NCBI GenBank assembly: GCA_035995205.1
Contig: DASYKS010000107.1
Coordinates: 34,314-98,313, forward strand
Length of the DNA stretch: 64,000 nucleotides
Origin: DASYKS01 sp035995205
Lineage (GTDB): Bacteria; Acidobacteriota; Thermoanaerobaculia; Multivoradales; UBA5704
Direction: 5' to 3'
Shown here: in pieces, positions 42,143 to 51,473 of the stretch
How the letters are laid out: every line of letters begins with the position of its first letter
Position numbering within the stretch: position 1 is the first letter of the stretch
Notes under the pieces: generated by a model
Seen by the model: the letters and a program-made list of their open reading frames with translations, nothing else
The model's database searches: none
Told to the model about the DNA's origin: nothing
Program-made: the position numbers and the translations under genes

Positions 42143-42439
42143 TCAAAACCAAAAGACGGTGAAGTTGGGCCAGCCGCCGAAACGAACGATGTCTCCATCC
42201 TTGAGGGCCGACCACTGCTTGGAGTCGATCCGCTGGCCGTTCACGAAGGTTCCGTTCTCGCTCCCGAGGTCGATGATCAAGGTCTCGTTTCCACGGCGCA
42301 GGAAGGCCGCCTGGTTGGCCGAGGCGCCGACGCCGTCGAGAAGGATCTCGCCGCCGGGGTTCGTTCCGGCATTGGACTGGCCGTCGGGCAGGACGATGAC
42401 CTCGCCGGCCTCGGATTTCAAATAGACCGAGGAAGCCAC
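42143..42439 (-). CDS. Stand-alone FHA-domain protein
   Basis: The 98-residue protein starts at GTG 42439, 2 nt after the upstream stop, with GAGGG at good spacing. It is essentially one FHA domain: GGEILLDGVGASANQAAFLR contains the Ser/Asn loop, and IIDLGSENGTFVNGQRI is the canonical second motif. The usual GR of the first loop is altered. FHA domains bind phosphothreonine. Co-transcription with three dynamin-like GTPases suggests it links them to a phosphorylated partner (inference). Confidence 0.88.
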   Translation of the reverse strand: MASSVYLKSEAGEVIVLPDGQSNAGTNPGGEILLDGVGASANQAAFLRRGNETLIIDLGSENGTFVNGQRIDSKQWSALKDGDIVRFGGWPNFTVFWF

Positions 42440-42441
42440 GG

Positions 42442-44484
42442 TCAGCCCTCGATTTCGTGCAGCTGTGTCGCCAAGGCTTTCGCGCGCGTAGCAATCTTTT
42501 CGGTCTCGGCTTGAGCCAGGCCGATTCGTTCGGCTTCCCTTTCGCCCACGACCAGCATCCTTTCCTTTCGCCCGCGAGCCTCGACCAGCAGGTCGCGAGC
42601 CTCTCGCAGCGCCCGTTCGATCGCGTCCCGGAGCGGCTCGAACGACGCCTGGACGTGTCGTCGCAAGGCCGCCGAATGGGCGAGTTGGAGGCTCTGGAGC
42701 TGCGTGACGATTACCTTTGCCAGCGCGGTTTTGCAAGCCTTCTTGAAGGTCGCGATCCGAAGGACACCGGAGATTCCCCGGGTGAGCCAGCCTCCCGGCA
42801 GCTCGGCGGTGAGCTTGACCGCCAGCAGGTCGGCCCCATCGAGCGGCAGGGTGAGCCCGGCGGCAAGGTCGCTCGCGCCAGGGCCTTCCCACAGGGCGCC
42901 GCCTGCCAGGGGCAGGGCCTCCGCGGAGAAGCCGGGGCGCGCGCCGAGCGCTTCGACTAGCGACCTTGCCGCAGCTCGATCGTCGATGGGCTCGTCGATC
43001 CGCACCAACTCGGCTCGAACGTGCGCGAGAATGCGATCGACGGCCGTCGCGAACGGGAGGAGGCGGGTCGCTTCGGCCGCAAGATGGCTCTTTACCTCGG
43101 CGTCGAGTTGGGCGGATACGGCTCGACACTCCCGATCGATCACCTCCAATAGAGTCTTGTAGAGCCAGGCCTGGAATTGGGGATAGCCGGCGGGCTCCAG
43201 GTGCCCGGGCAGGATCGCGGCCGAGCCGAGGTGCTCTTCCCCCGCCCGTTGGAGCCTGGCGGCCAACGATCCCAGAGCCTTCTGCGCCGTCTCGTTCGCC
43301 TGGTCGACCGCGCCGTCGAGCGCCCTCAGCTCCGGCGAATCCGCCTGCTGGAGGACGTCAAGGAGCGCGGAGACCACCGCGCAAGTCTCCTCGACCACCG
43401 ACGGCCGGACCGAGCGGTCGGCCTTCCGTGCGCTGAGCAGGCCGAGGATTTCTCGACAGAATAGGGAGATCCGTTCCGCCAGCGTCTTGAGCGCCCCGAC
43501 GCCGCTCACCTCGGTGAGGAAGCGTTCGAGCGCGTCCTCGAGCTGCGGGAACCGGCTCGCGGCCAACCGCTGGGGATCGCGGGAGAGCTTGGCTTCGAGC
43601 GCTTCTATCCCGGAGACCCCGAAGACTCTAGGCTCTCCCACCCTCGCGAGAAACAGGCGACGCTCTTTCGACTCCGGACCGAAGCGTGCGTCCGCGACGT
43701 TCCGAATCCGCTCCTTGATGCGGGAGGTCACCTCGGCCACGATGACCTCTCGATCCTTGGGATCGCGAATTCGATCGAGCGCGGTGACGACGAATAGAAA
43801 ACCTCCGAGACCATGCTCCAAGAGCAGGCGATCGAGAAAATCCCCCTCGGTCTGGGAGAACGGCACGGTGGCCATGATTACTATGATCGCTGCGTCGATC
43901 TTGGGCAGGACGTCCAGGGTGATCCGGGTCATCGCCGGGTTGTCGCTCAAGCCCGGAGTGTCGATCAGGTCGACGCCGTTGCGGCAGAAGGCCAAGGGGA
44001 AGTAAACGATCGCCTCCTTGATGGTCGCGGCGATCGCCGCGGCCTCCGGGGTGAGCTTCGTGACGTATTGGCTGAGCTGATCGATGGGAATTTCCTCGAT
44101 CCTCTCCTCTTGTCCCTCCTTCGGCCGGTAGACGAGCTGGACCGCGGGCGAAAGCCCATAGGTCACGCGGCTGATCGTGGCCGACGTCGGCGCGACGTCG
44201 GAGGGTAGGATCTCTTTGCCCAGGAGCGCGTTGATGAACGTGCTCTTGCCGCGCCTGAACTCGCCCACGACGGCCACGGAAAACCCCTGCTGCTCGACGT
44301 GACTCAGCACCTCGCCGATCACGGCGGCGAGCGCCTCGGCCCCGAGATCGTAGGCAATCTCCTGGAGGCGTTTCAAATCGCTCACGATGCCGAACAGCGC
44401 CTGCCGGTACCGTGCGTAGGACTTGACGGCCTTAGGTGGCGTTTCGGTGGCACCGGCAGCCTCGGGAGAAGTGGTTCGATCCAT
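42442..44484 (-). CDS. Dynamin-like GTPase (third of three)
   Basis: The 680-residue protein starts at ATG 44484. GTPase motifs: P-loop GEFRRGKSTFINALLG, switch-II DTPGLSDNP, and TALDRIRDPKD at the G4 position. Long helical stalk regions follow, with a hydrophobic/Gly-rich stretch near LTAELPGGWLTRGISGVLRI that could be a membrane paddle, and a terminal coiled coil. It is a close paralogue of the gene at 46381. Bacterial dynamin-like proteins bind and remodel membranes, including in phage and pore damage response. It lies 2 nt from both neighbours. Confidence 0.9.
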   Translation of the reverse strand: MDRTTSPEAAGATETPPKAVKSYARYRQALFGIVSDLKRLQEIAYDLGAEALAAVIGEVLSHVEQQGFSVAVVGEFRRGKSTFINALLGKEILPSDVAPTSATISRVTYGLSPAVQLVYRPKEGQEERIEEIPIDQLSQYVTKLTPEAAAIAATIKEAIVYFPLAFCRNGVDLIDTPGLSDNPAMTRITLDVLPKIDAAIIVIMATVPFSQTEGDFLDRLLLEHGLGGFLFVVTALDRIRDPKDREVIVAEVTSRIKERIRNVADARFGPESKERRLFLARVGEPRVFGVSGIEALEAKLSRDPQRLAASRFPQLEDALERFLTEVSGVGALKTLAERISLFCREILGLLSARKADRSVRPSVVEETCAVVSALLDVLQQADSPELRALDGAVDQANETAQKALGSLAARLQRAGEEHLGSAAILPGHLEPAGYPQFQAWLYKTLLEVIDRECRAVSAQLDAEVKSHLAAEATRLLPFATAVDRILAHVRAELVRIDEPIDDRAAARSLVEALGARPGFSAEALPLAGGALWEGPGASDLAAGLTLPLDGADLLAVKLTAELPGGWLTRGISGVLRIATFKKACKTALAKVIVTQLQSLQLAHSAALRRHVQASFEPLRDAIERALREARDLLVEARGRKERMLVVGEREAERIGLAQAETEKIATRAKALATQLHEIEG

Positions 44485-44486
44485 CC

Positions 44487-46334
44487 TCAACTCTCCCCCG
44501 CGCGGCGGACGATCTCTTCGATCCGGGCTCTTTCGGAGCCGAGCCCTAACGATTCCTCCCGGCCGCAGATCTGATCCAACCGGGACCGGTTCCGGGCGAG
44601 AAGCTCGCCGATCTCCTCCTTGAGCGCGTCGAAACCGATCGCCAGCCGGGCGGTCCATTGAGCGGCGTTCGCGTCCCGCCAACGTGCCAGGTCGAGATCG
44701 AGCGCCGGCAGGATCGCCGAGCGATAAGCGATCCTCAAGGCATCCTCTCCTCTCACTCCGTCCAGGTTCTCCGCCGGTGGCGCCGCCACCGGAGAAAACG
44801 TCGAAGGCGCAAGACAGGCGGCGATGCGGCCCGCGGCCAGAGCTAGGGCGGGCAGCGTGATCTCGTCGCTTTCGCCGTGTCCGCAGGCCAGCTCAAGATC
44901 CCGGCGCCAGAGGGAGCGGAGCCTGTCGGCCAAACCGAGTCGAGGAGGTAGGGCGATCTGCCCGTCCGCCGATTGCGCGATGTTTGTGTCGATCTGATCC
45001 AGGACGTAGTCGCCGGCCACCGCGAAGGCTTGCAGGGAATCGAGGGCGGCCTTCCGCGCTTCGTGGAGCTTTATCTGCACCTGCTCGGCGACGTGCGAAA
45101 CGACGGCGTCGACGGTCAACGCCACGCGGCGGGCGAGGCGCGCGGAAACGACCTCGGCCGTGGTTCCTTCAGCCATCGGAGTCTCAACCACCGTACGAGA
45201 GACGGCATCGCGGACCTGCTCGGACAACGAGTTTGCGAGGAGAAGCGCTTCGTCGCGCGCCCGCGACGAGGCGGCATCGAGCGCCGCCATCTCCTCGCGG
45301 GCCATCTCTTCCAGCCCGCGCAACACGAAGGAGGCCGAGCGATAGATGCTCGCCAGCGCCTCGCTCCGCCGCTTTCGCCTCGCGGCCTCTCCCTCGAATC
45401 CGCGCAGGATCTCCGATCGGGAAGCGCGGAGGACGCCTGCGGCGATCCGGTCGAGAGCCTTTTCACGTCCCCCGGTCGCCAAATGGGCAAGAGTGCCTTC
45501 CAGGCGCGCAAGCCCGCTCAGAGCGACCAAGACCGCCTCGCCTTCGAGTTTGCCCTGGAGCGCCTGGCGGGCCGAGACGTCGAAGACCTCGACGGCCGCG
45601 AGCGACGCGAGGATCGATTCGATTTCGCCGTCGGCGACGAAGTCGGCTTTGAGCCGCCTACACACCGCGTCTCGAAGCCGTTCGACGGCTCGATCGATCG
45701 CCGCCGTGCATTCTGGCTCTGGTATGAGGTCGACCTTCGTCACCACCAAGCCGATCCACCCCAGATCCTCGCGCAGAAGCCGGGCGAGTCTCGATGCCAG
45801 GCGCTCCGAGGGTGCCTCCCCGACGCCGAGAACGACGAGGACGGCGTGCGCCTCGGCGAAATGTGCTCCCGCAGCCGAAAGGAGATCGAGTCCCGGCAGA
45901 TCGAGGAATTCGACGCCGCCCGCGAGCACCGGGGCCGGGTGGTGAACGACGGCCTCCTCCACGAAGGCGGCTTGCGCCGCGAAGCGCGGGTTGAGGCGCG
46001 TGACGAACGGCGTCAGCTCGCGGATCGCCACGACCTTCGGGGAATCGCTGTCACCGGGCTCGGAGCGCAACTTGACCGTGGTCCCGCGAACCTCCCCCCA
46101 GACCGCCCGCGTCGGTGCGGCGGTGCAGGGAAGAGCCGCGGACGGCAAAGCTCCAGCGCCAAGGAGAGCGTTAGCGAGCGCGCTCTTGCCGGCTCCGCTC
46201 TCGCCCACGAACGCCACTCGAAACCACTCCGTCGCAAGTCGCTTCCGCGCGGAATCGAGCCTCTCGATCACGGCGTCCGGCAAGCCGAGCTGCTGGGCGA
46301 ACCCGCTTACCCACTCGAAGTCTTCCCGGGTCAT
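44487..46334 (-). CDS. Dynamin-like GTPase (second of three, divergent)
   Basis: The 615-residue protein has P-loop GESGAGKSALANALLGAG, switch-II LDLPGLDLLS and G4 VVTKVDLIPE, so it retains a canonical TKxD base-specificity motif unlike its two neighbours. Helical stalk regions follow, with a short hydrophobic stretch (ALALAAGRIAACL). The P-loop differs (SGAGKSA instead of RGKSTF). Different paralogues in one operon suggest a hetero-oligomer, as in paired bacterial dynamins. Confidence 0.85.
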   Translation of the reverse strand: MTREDFEWVSGFAQQLGLPDAVIERLDSARKRLATEWFRVAFVGESGAGKSALANALLGAGALPSAALPCTAAPTRAVWGEVRGTTVKLRSEPGDSDSPKVVAIRELTPFVTRLNPRFAAQAAFVEEAVVHHPAPVLAGGVEFLDLPGLDLLSAAGAHFAEAHAVLVVLGVGEAPSERLASRLARLLREDLGWIGLVVTKVDLIPEPECTAAIDRAVERLRDAVCRRLKADFVADGEIESILASLAAVEVFDVSARQALQGKLEGEAVLVALSGLARLEGTLAHLATGGREKALDRIAAGVLRASRSEILRGFEGEAARRKRRSEALASIYRSASFVLRGLEEMAREEMAALDAASSRARDEALLLANSLSEQVRDAVSRTVVETPMAEGTTAEVVSARLARRVALTVDAVVSHVAEQVQIKLHEARKAALDSLQAFAVAGDYVLDQIDTNIAQSADGQIALPPRLGLADRLRSLWRRDLELACGHGESDEITLPALALAAGRIAACLAPSTFSPVAAPPAENLDGVRGEDALRIAYRSAILPALDLDLARWRDANAAQWTARLAIGFDALKEEIGELLARNRSRLDQICGREESLGLGSERARIEEIVRRAGES

Positions 46335-46380
46335 CCGCCAAACTCTCGCATGACGTCGCGCATTCCGATTAACCGCGCGC

Positions 46381-48471
46381 TCAGATCGGGATCTCGGCGA
46401 GCTGGTCCGAAAGACGATGAGCGCGCTTCTTGACCCCCTCGACCTCGACCACCAGTCGGGTCAGCTCCTGCCGCCGGTGCTCGGACATGCTCTCATCGCG
46501 GGCTTTCTTCTTGCGCAGATCGTCGAGTGTGCTCTGGGTCTGTTCGATCCGCGCGTCCACTTCAGAAACGATCTTCTCTTTCAAGGCACCGTAGTTTCCG
46601 GCGACGCTGGCGGCCACCTTGAGGTCGATTCGCTCGGCGTCGAAGCTTTGGCCGAGCTGCACCGTCACGCTCTCTGTATACGCGGCCTTGAAGTCTTCAA
46701 CCCGTTTGGCGCCGAATACCAACTGCGTGAGCTTGCGCCCGGTGACGATCGAAACCAACCCGGACGCGATCGAAGCAACCAGAAGCACGGGGGCGGTTAA
46801 CGGAGCCCCGATGATCGCGAGCGCGATTCCCACTCCTGCACCGATCCCCAGCCCGGTCGCCACGCTGGCGACGCCGCCGACCAGCGCGCCTTTCACGCCA
46901 GCCTCGCGGTATCCCGACCAGATGCCGCCGAATCCGGTGAGCCCGGCGGCGGCGGCGGCAATTCCCTCGCCGGAGGCATCGCGCCGCTCGGCGAGGACGG
47001 TCTCGGCAGGCTTGAACTGCAGCTCGATGCTTTGCAGCGTCTGGCCGACGATCGTCGCGAACGCATGCAGGCGGTCGATCTCCGCCCTGAGGTCCCGATC
47101 GATTTCGATCTGGATCCGGTCGCTGGTCTTCTTGCTGACATTTCCTGCGGCGTCGGAAACCTTGGCGCCCAACTTCTCGGCCAATTTTCCTTTGTCGGAA
47201 AGCTCGGAAGGATCGATCGTCTCTCCGGCCACCGCCGCCTCGGCCGCCCGCGTGATTTCACTCTTCATCACTTCGACCAAGGGGGTCAATCGATCTTGGG
47301 TCGCCCGGCAGGCGTAGTCGATCTTCTCCGCTTCTTCCTTGCGCCGCTGTCGAAGCCCATCGAGATCGCGGGTCGCCGTCTCGTAAGCGCCGTCGAACTG
47401 GCTTCGGCTCATTTCGAGCGCGCCCGTTTCCATGTGGATCTTCTTGAGGATTTCCTCGCTCGCGGCGGCGGATCGGTTCGCCAGGACTTTGAGCTCGACG
47501 GCACCGCGGGTTTCGGTCAAGAACTTCTCCAAGGCGGACTCGAACCTCGGCAATTGGCTCTTTTCCAGAAGGCCAACGTCATTGGTCACCTTGGCCTGGA
47601 GCGCATCGTAAGCCGAGAGCAGAAACACCTCGGGATCGCCATACTGTCGGCGGTAGTGCTTGTACTCATCGCTGTCCTCGTCGAATTGCTCCTTGAGCCG
47701 CGTCTCGACCGATTCGTTGATGCGCGCCTTGACGATGTCGCGAACGGTCTGACGGTCCTTGTCGCTGCGCAGTCGGTCGCTCGCGGTCACGACGAAAATC
47801 ACGCGCCCAAGATCCTGCAGGAGGAGGTGGTTGTTGAGGAAGTCCCCTTCGAGCCCGGAGAACGGAGACTCGGGCAGAATGACCAGGATCGCGGCGTCCA
47901 CCTGGGGGATCACCGAGAGGGTGACGGCCGTCATTGAGGCGTTGTCGTTCAGCCCGGGAGTGTCGATGATGTCGACGCCGGAACGGAGGTATTCGAGGGG
48001 GTAGGTGACCACGGCCTCTTTGACCTGCGCCGCGTTCCGTGTCGCCTCGGGAGTCAGCTGCGTCACATACTCCGACAATTGATCGATGCCGATCGACTCG
48101 ACCTCTCCCTCCTCTCCGTTCTCCCCCTTCCAGAATACTTGGACGGACGGCGTGAGGCCATAGGTGATCCGGTTGAGCGTCGCCGAGCAGGGTCGGACAT
48201 CCGAGGGCAGAATGTCCTTGCCCAAGAGTGCGTTGATGAAGGTGCTCTTGCCGCGCTTAAACTCGCCGACGACCGCGATCGAAAACGATCCCTTCTCAAT
48301 ACGGTTCAAGACGTCGTCGATCAAGCGCAACATCGCTGGCTCCAGCCCAAGGCTCTCGGAGATATCTCGAAGACGACGGAGGTCCGTCATACTGTTGAGG
48401 ACCAGTTTGCGGTAGTCGATCAGAGTGAAATTCGCCGCCCGTTGCTCGATGGAAGTGGTCTGTGGGTCCAT
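46381..48471 (-). CDS. Dynamin-like GTPase (first of three) with a double-helix membrane segment
   Basis: The 696-residue protein has P-loop GEFKRGKSTFINALLGKD, switch-II DTPGLNDNAS and TASDRLRSDKD at the G4 position. A pair of Gly/Ala-rich hydrophobic segments (~525-575, including VASVATGLGIGAGVGIALAI) is a likely membrane insertion hairpin between helical stalk parts. The C terminus is a coiled coil (QSTLDDLRKKKARDE). The start at ATG 48471 has GGAGG ~12 nt upstream. It is 61 nt downstream of the DUF4062-FGE gene. Confidence 0.9.
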   Translation of the reverse strand: MDPQTTSIEQRAANFTLIDYRKLVLNSMTDLRRLRDISESLGLEPAMLRLIDDVLNRIEKGSFSIAVVGEFKRGKSTFINALLGKDILPSDVRPCSATLNRITYGLTPSVQVFWKGENGEEGEVESIGIDQLSEYVTQLTPEATRNAAQVKEAVVTYPLEYLRSGVDIIDTPGLNDNASMTAVTLSVIPQVDAAILVILPESPFSGLEGDFLNNHLLLQDLGRVIFVVTASDRLRSDKDRQTVRDIVKARINESVETRLKEQFDEDSDEYKHYRRQYGDPEVFLLSAYDALQAKVTNDVGLLEKSQLPRFESALEKFLTETRGAVELKVLANRSAAASEEILKKIHMETGALEMSRSQFDGAYETATRDLDGLRQRRKEEAEKIDYACRATQDRLTPLVEVMKSEITRAAEAAVAGETIDPSELSDKGKLAEKLGAKVSDAAGNVSKKTSDRIQIEIDRDLRAEIDRLHAFATIVGQTLQSIELQFKPAETVLAERRDASGEGIAAAAAGLTGFGGIWSGYREAGVKGALVGGVASVATGLGIGAGVGIALAIIGAPLTAPVLLVASIASGLVSIVTGRKLTQLVFGAKRVEDFKAAYTESVTVQLGQSFDAERIDLKVAASVAGNYGALKEKIVSEVDARIEQTQSTLDDLRKKKARDESMSEHRRQELTRLVVEVEGVKKRAHRLSDQLAEIPI

Positions 48472-48531
48472 GATTGGAAGTGCCCTCCAAATGAAGTCGG
48501 CGAATACCGAGCGTCGGCGTCCAGGTTAAGC

Positions 48532-50091
48532 TCAGCCGCCCGGCAGGACGATCCGAAAGCCGATGTCGACGAATCCGAATCCGGGGAACCAGTTGCTGCG
48601 AAACGCGACGTGCGCGGAACGCGCGTCGTCCCAAATGCTGCCGCCTCGTAGGACGCGCCCGGCCCCCGAAAACGGCCCCCAGGGATCGATCTGTCGATCT
48701 TCGGGGTAACGCCCGAACCAGTCGGCCACCCATTCCCAGACGCTGCCGGACATGTCGTAGAGGCCCCAGGGGTTGGGTTCAAGCTGCATCACGGGGCGCA
48801 ATCGCTGGTCTGAGTTGGCGCCGTACCAGGCCACCCGCTCGATCGTGGCCGGGCGCCCGCCGCGGTCGCTGTAATCGTGCTCGGTTCCGCCGCGCGCCGC
48901 GAACTCCCACTCCGCCTCCGTGGGGAGACGTCCGCCACGCCAGGCGGCATAGGCGTAGGCCGAATACCAATCGAGATCGATGGCCGGAAGGCCGCTGAGC
49001 TTCCTTCGCAGGGAACTAAAACCAAACTCGCGTGCCGTGACCGGGCGAACCAGCATCCGGAAAGGGGAGAGCCGAACCTCGTGAACCGGCCGTTCGTCCG
49101 CATCTCTTCCCTCCGCGGGAAGGGTCCCCATGAGAAACGTGCCGCCGAGAGCCCCCGTCCAATCCGGATCACGAGGACCCGGGGCCGGAGGCGGAGGGCG
49201 GCGCTCGATCAAGGGCGCGAGGGCCCGTTTGCGCAGCGTTGCAGCCGCCTTTCGTTCCAGGAAATGGGCGCTTCGGCCGGGGAAATAATCGAGCGCCCAG
49301 GCGATGATTCCCAGGGTCCGAAAGTCGTTTGAGGCGATCGGTAGGGCGCGTTCGATCGACGCCAAGACCGCGCTCGATCGATTCGCTTCATGGAGGCTCG
49401 GGACTGCCTCTTCCAAGTACGCGAGAAGAAGCTCGCCTGACCGGGCCGGCACCGGCACATCGGCGAGGTGAGGTGCGGAATTTGACCTCTTGGGCTCGAG
49501 TTTCGCCGTGAGGCTCCTGGCGATCGTTTCGGTGGACACGGCGAGGGTGCGGAAAAGATTTGACGCCTTGGCGTCCGGTGCCTCGGCCGGTCCCGACTGC
49601 CAAAAGCGCAGAAGCTCCTGCTTGACCTTGGTCCGAAACTGTGGAAGCGGCTCGTCCTCTGCGGGACTCAAAGACTCCCAACTGAAAAAGATTGCAGGGC
49701 GATCGAGTCCATTACGAAGCTCCTCAACTTGCCGCCTCTTCTCCGGCTCGGTTTCCCACAGCTTGCCCGGCCAGTCGTCGCGGGCGAAAAGGGCAACGAT
49801 GGGCTTGCCGAGTTCCTTGGCGGTCTCAAGCTCAATCCTGGTGATGGAACGGGTACCGTCGGCGCCGTGCTGGGCGTCCGGCACCCAGCCAAGACGCCAA
49901 CCCAAGATGGCGATGACGAGATCAGACTCGGCGACGCGCTGGGTACAGGTTTCAACAATCCCGAACGAGCTGCCGGTTCCGAAGTGCTCCATCATCACCG
50001 GGTGCCAGCCTAGCTCAAGGACGACCTCACTCACCGCCTGCCGATAGGGCTTGAGGTCCGTGGAGGTCGATGAGACAAAGATTTTCCGCAT
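48532..50091 (-). CDS. DUF4062-FGE protein with a VR-like C terminus
   Basis: The 519-residue protein starts at ATG 50091 (MRKIFVSSTSTDLKPYRQAV; a TTG at 50112 is possible). Residues 1-110 are DUF4062, a TIR/flavodoxin-like domain found in conflict proteins (FVSSTSTDL, AILGWRLGWVPD). A helical middle follows, then an FGE/CLec domain from ~345 (GGTFLMGTLPAEGRDADERP, LPTEAEWEFAARGG, MSGSVWEWVADW). The last 40 residues (RVLRGGSIWDDARSAHVAFR then SNWFPGFGFVDIGFRIVL) have the invariant/variable spacing of DGR variable regions. It leads the dynamin cluster and may be its sensor (inference). Confidence 0.85.
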   Translation of the reverse strand: MRKIFVSSTSTDLKPYRQAVSEVVLELGWHPVMMEHFGTGSSFGIVETCTQRVAESDLVIAILGWRLGWVPDAQHGADGTRSITRIELETAKELGKPIVALFARDDWPGKLWETEPEKRRQVEELRNGLDRPAIFFSWESLSPAEDEPLPQFRTKVKQELLRFWQSGPAEAPDAKASNLFRTLAVSTETIARSLTAKLEPKRSNSAPHLADVPVPARSGELLLAYLEEAVPSLHEANRSSAVLASIERALPIASNDFRTLGIIAWALDYFPGRSAHFLERKAAATLRKRALAPLIERRPPPPAPGPRDPDWTGALGGTFLMGTLPAEGRDADERPVHEVRLSPFRMLVRPVTAREFGFSSLRRKLSGLPAIDLDWYSAYAYAAWRGGRLPTEAEWEFAARGGTEHDYSDRGGRPATIERVAWYGANSDQRLRPVMQLEPNPWGLYDMSGSVWEWVADWFGRYPEDRQIDPWGPFSGAGRVLRGGSIWDDARSAHVAFRSNWFPGFGFVDIGFRIVLPGG

Positions 50092-50180
50092 TGCCGGGAA
50101 ACGGGATGCCAAAGTCTAGCACAAGCGAAAACGCTAGAGGCCAAGTGCCGGGAGATCGGGCCGCTGCTTCCTCTGATTCT

Positions 50181-51473
50181 TCAATCCTCCTTGGCCAGCC
50201 GAATCCCGGTGAGCTGGAACCTCGTATCGGCGGGCCAGAAGTTGCGGTAGCTGGGCCTAATGTGCGAGCGCGGCGTGGCGCACGAACCACCGCGCAGGAC
50301 GCGCTGGTTGTCCATGAACTTGCCGTTGTATTCCATCAGGTTGCCGTCGAACGGCGCGTAGCCCGGGTAGGGCTCGTAATGGTTGGTCGTCCACTCCCAA
50401 AGATCGCCGGCCATCTGCTTAAGGCCCTCGCCCGCGGGCGCGGGGAGGGGATGAAACGCGCGGTTCTCCAGGTGGTTGCCTGCCGCGGGATCGAATCCGC
50501 CGAGGCGCGCGCCGTGCTCCCACTCGCGCTCGGTGGGCAGGCGCGCGCCGCGCCAGGCGTCGTCGGTCTCCCCCTTCCAGCGGGCGTAGGCGTCGGCCTC
50601 GTAGAAGCTGACGTGGGAAACCGGCTCGTTGGAATCGACCTTGCGCTCGCCGGAGAGCGTCCACGCTGCCCACTCGTCCCCCGTGTCCCAGCAGGTCCGC
50701 CAATAGAGCGGCGCGTTCCAGCCATGCAGCTTGACCTGCGCCCAACCGTTCGCGAGCCAGAGCAGCGGTTTTTCGTAGCCGCCGTCTTCTATGAATTCGA
50801 CATACTCGCCCGCGGTCACCAGGCGGCTCGCCAAGGCGAACGGGTCGAGCCAGCTCTTATGGACCGGCAACTCGTTGTCCCAGCACCAGCCCCCTTCGAC
50901 GTTGCCGATTTCGACCAGGCCGCCCTCGAACGCGATCCAGGAGGTCTCGGTCCGTCCTCCGGCGGCTTCCGGAACGAGCGGAGCGTAGGTCGCCCGCAGC
51001 TCGTAGGGGTCGGTCGCGAGGATGTGCTTGACCTCGGTGAGCAGCAGCTCCTGGTGCTGCTGCTCGTGATGGAGCCCGGTCGTGACCAGGAATTCGAAGC
51101 GATCCCAATCGTCATCCGGCGCCGCGCCGATCAACGCCTCCATCCGCTCGTCGACCGAGGCGCGATAGGCGAGCACCTCGTCGTTGCTCGGCCGAGTGAG
51201 CGAGCCGCGGCGGTGGCGCTCGATCCGCGGGCCGACCGATTCGTAATAGGAATTGAGGACGAATTCGAGCCGGCCGTCCTCCGCCGCTTCACGTCCCCAG
51301 GGGGCGAGAACGTTGCGGGCGAAGAACCAGCTGGTATGGCCGAGGTTCCACCAGGGAGGGCTGACGTCGGGCATCGACTGGATGCGCCAAACCTCCGGCG
51401 CGAGCGGGCGCACCAGCTCTCGGGACAGCCCGCGGACCTCGCGGTAGGCAGCGAGCAGCTCGTCTCGGTTCAT
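50181..51473 (-). CDS. egtB: Ergothioneine biosynthesis sulfoxide synthase EgtB-like
   Basis: The 430-residue protein joins an N-terminal DinB-like domain (PPWWNLGHTSWFF; iron-site HHEQQHQELLLTEVKH) to a C-terminal FGE domain (LPTEREWEHGARLGG, MAGDLWEWTTNHYEPYP, RVLRGGSCATPRSHIRPSYR). This is the EgtB architecture: a non-haem iron enzyme that joins cysteine or gamma-glutamylcysteine to trimethylhistidine. EgtD is not in the window. The start at ATG 51473 overlaps the rmuC stop by 4 nt. The FGE part is catalytic-scaffold type, not a DGR target. Confidence 0.92.
   Translation of the reverse strand: MNRDELLAAYREVRGLSRELVRPLAPEVWRIQSMPDVSPPWWNLGHTSWFFARNVLAPWGREAAEDGRLEFVLNSYYESVGPRIERHRRGSLTRPSNDEVLAYRASVDERMEALIGAAPDDDWDRFEFLVTTGLHHEQQHQELLLTEVKHILATDPYELRATYAPLVPEAAGGRTETSWIAFEGGLVEIGNVEGGWCWDNELPVHKSWLDPFALASRLVTAGEYVEFIEDGGYEKPLLWLANGWAQVKLHGWNAPLYWRTCWDTGDEWAAWTLSGERKVDSNEPVSHVSFYEADAYARWKGETDDAWRGARLPTEREWEHGARLGGFDPAAGNHLENRAFHPLPAPAGEGLKQMAGDLWEWTTNHYEPYPGYAPFDGNLMEYNGKFMDNQRVLRGGSCATPRSHIRPSYRNFWPADTRFQLTGIRLAKED

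Noticed and set aside
50181..51473. EgtB FGE domain as a further DGR target
   Set aside because: Its C terminus (RVLRGGSCATPRSHIRPSYR) matches conserved EgtB sequence and lacks the template-like variable spacing.
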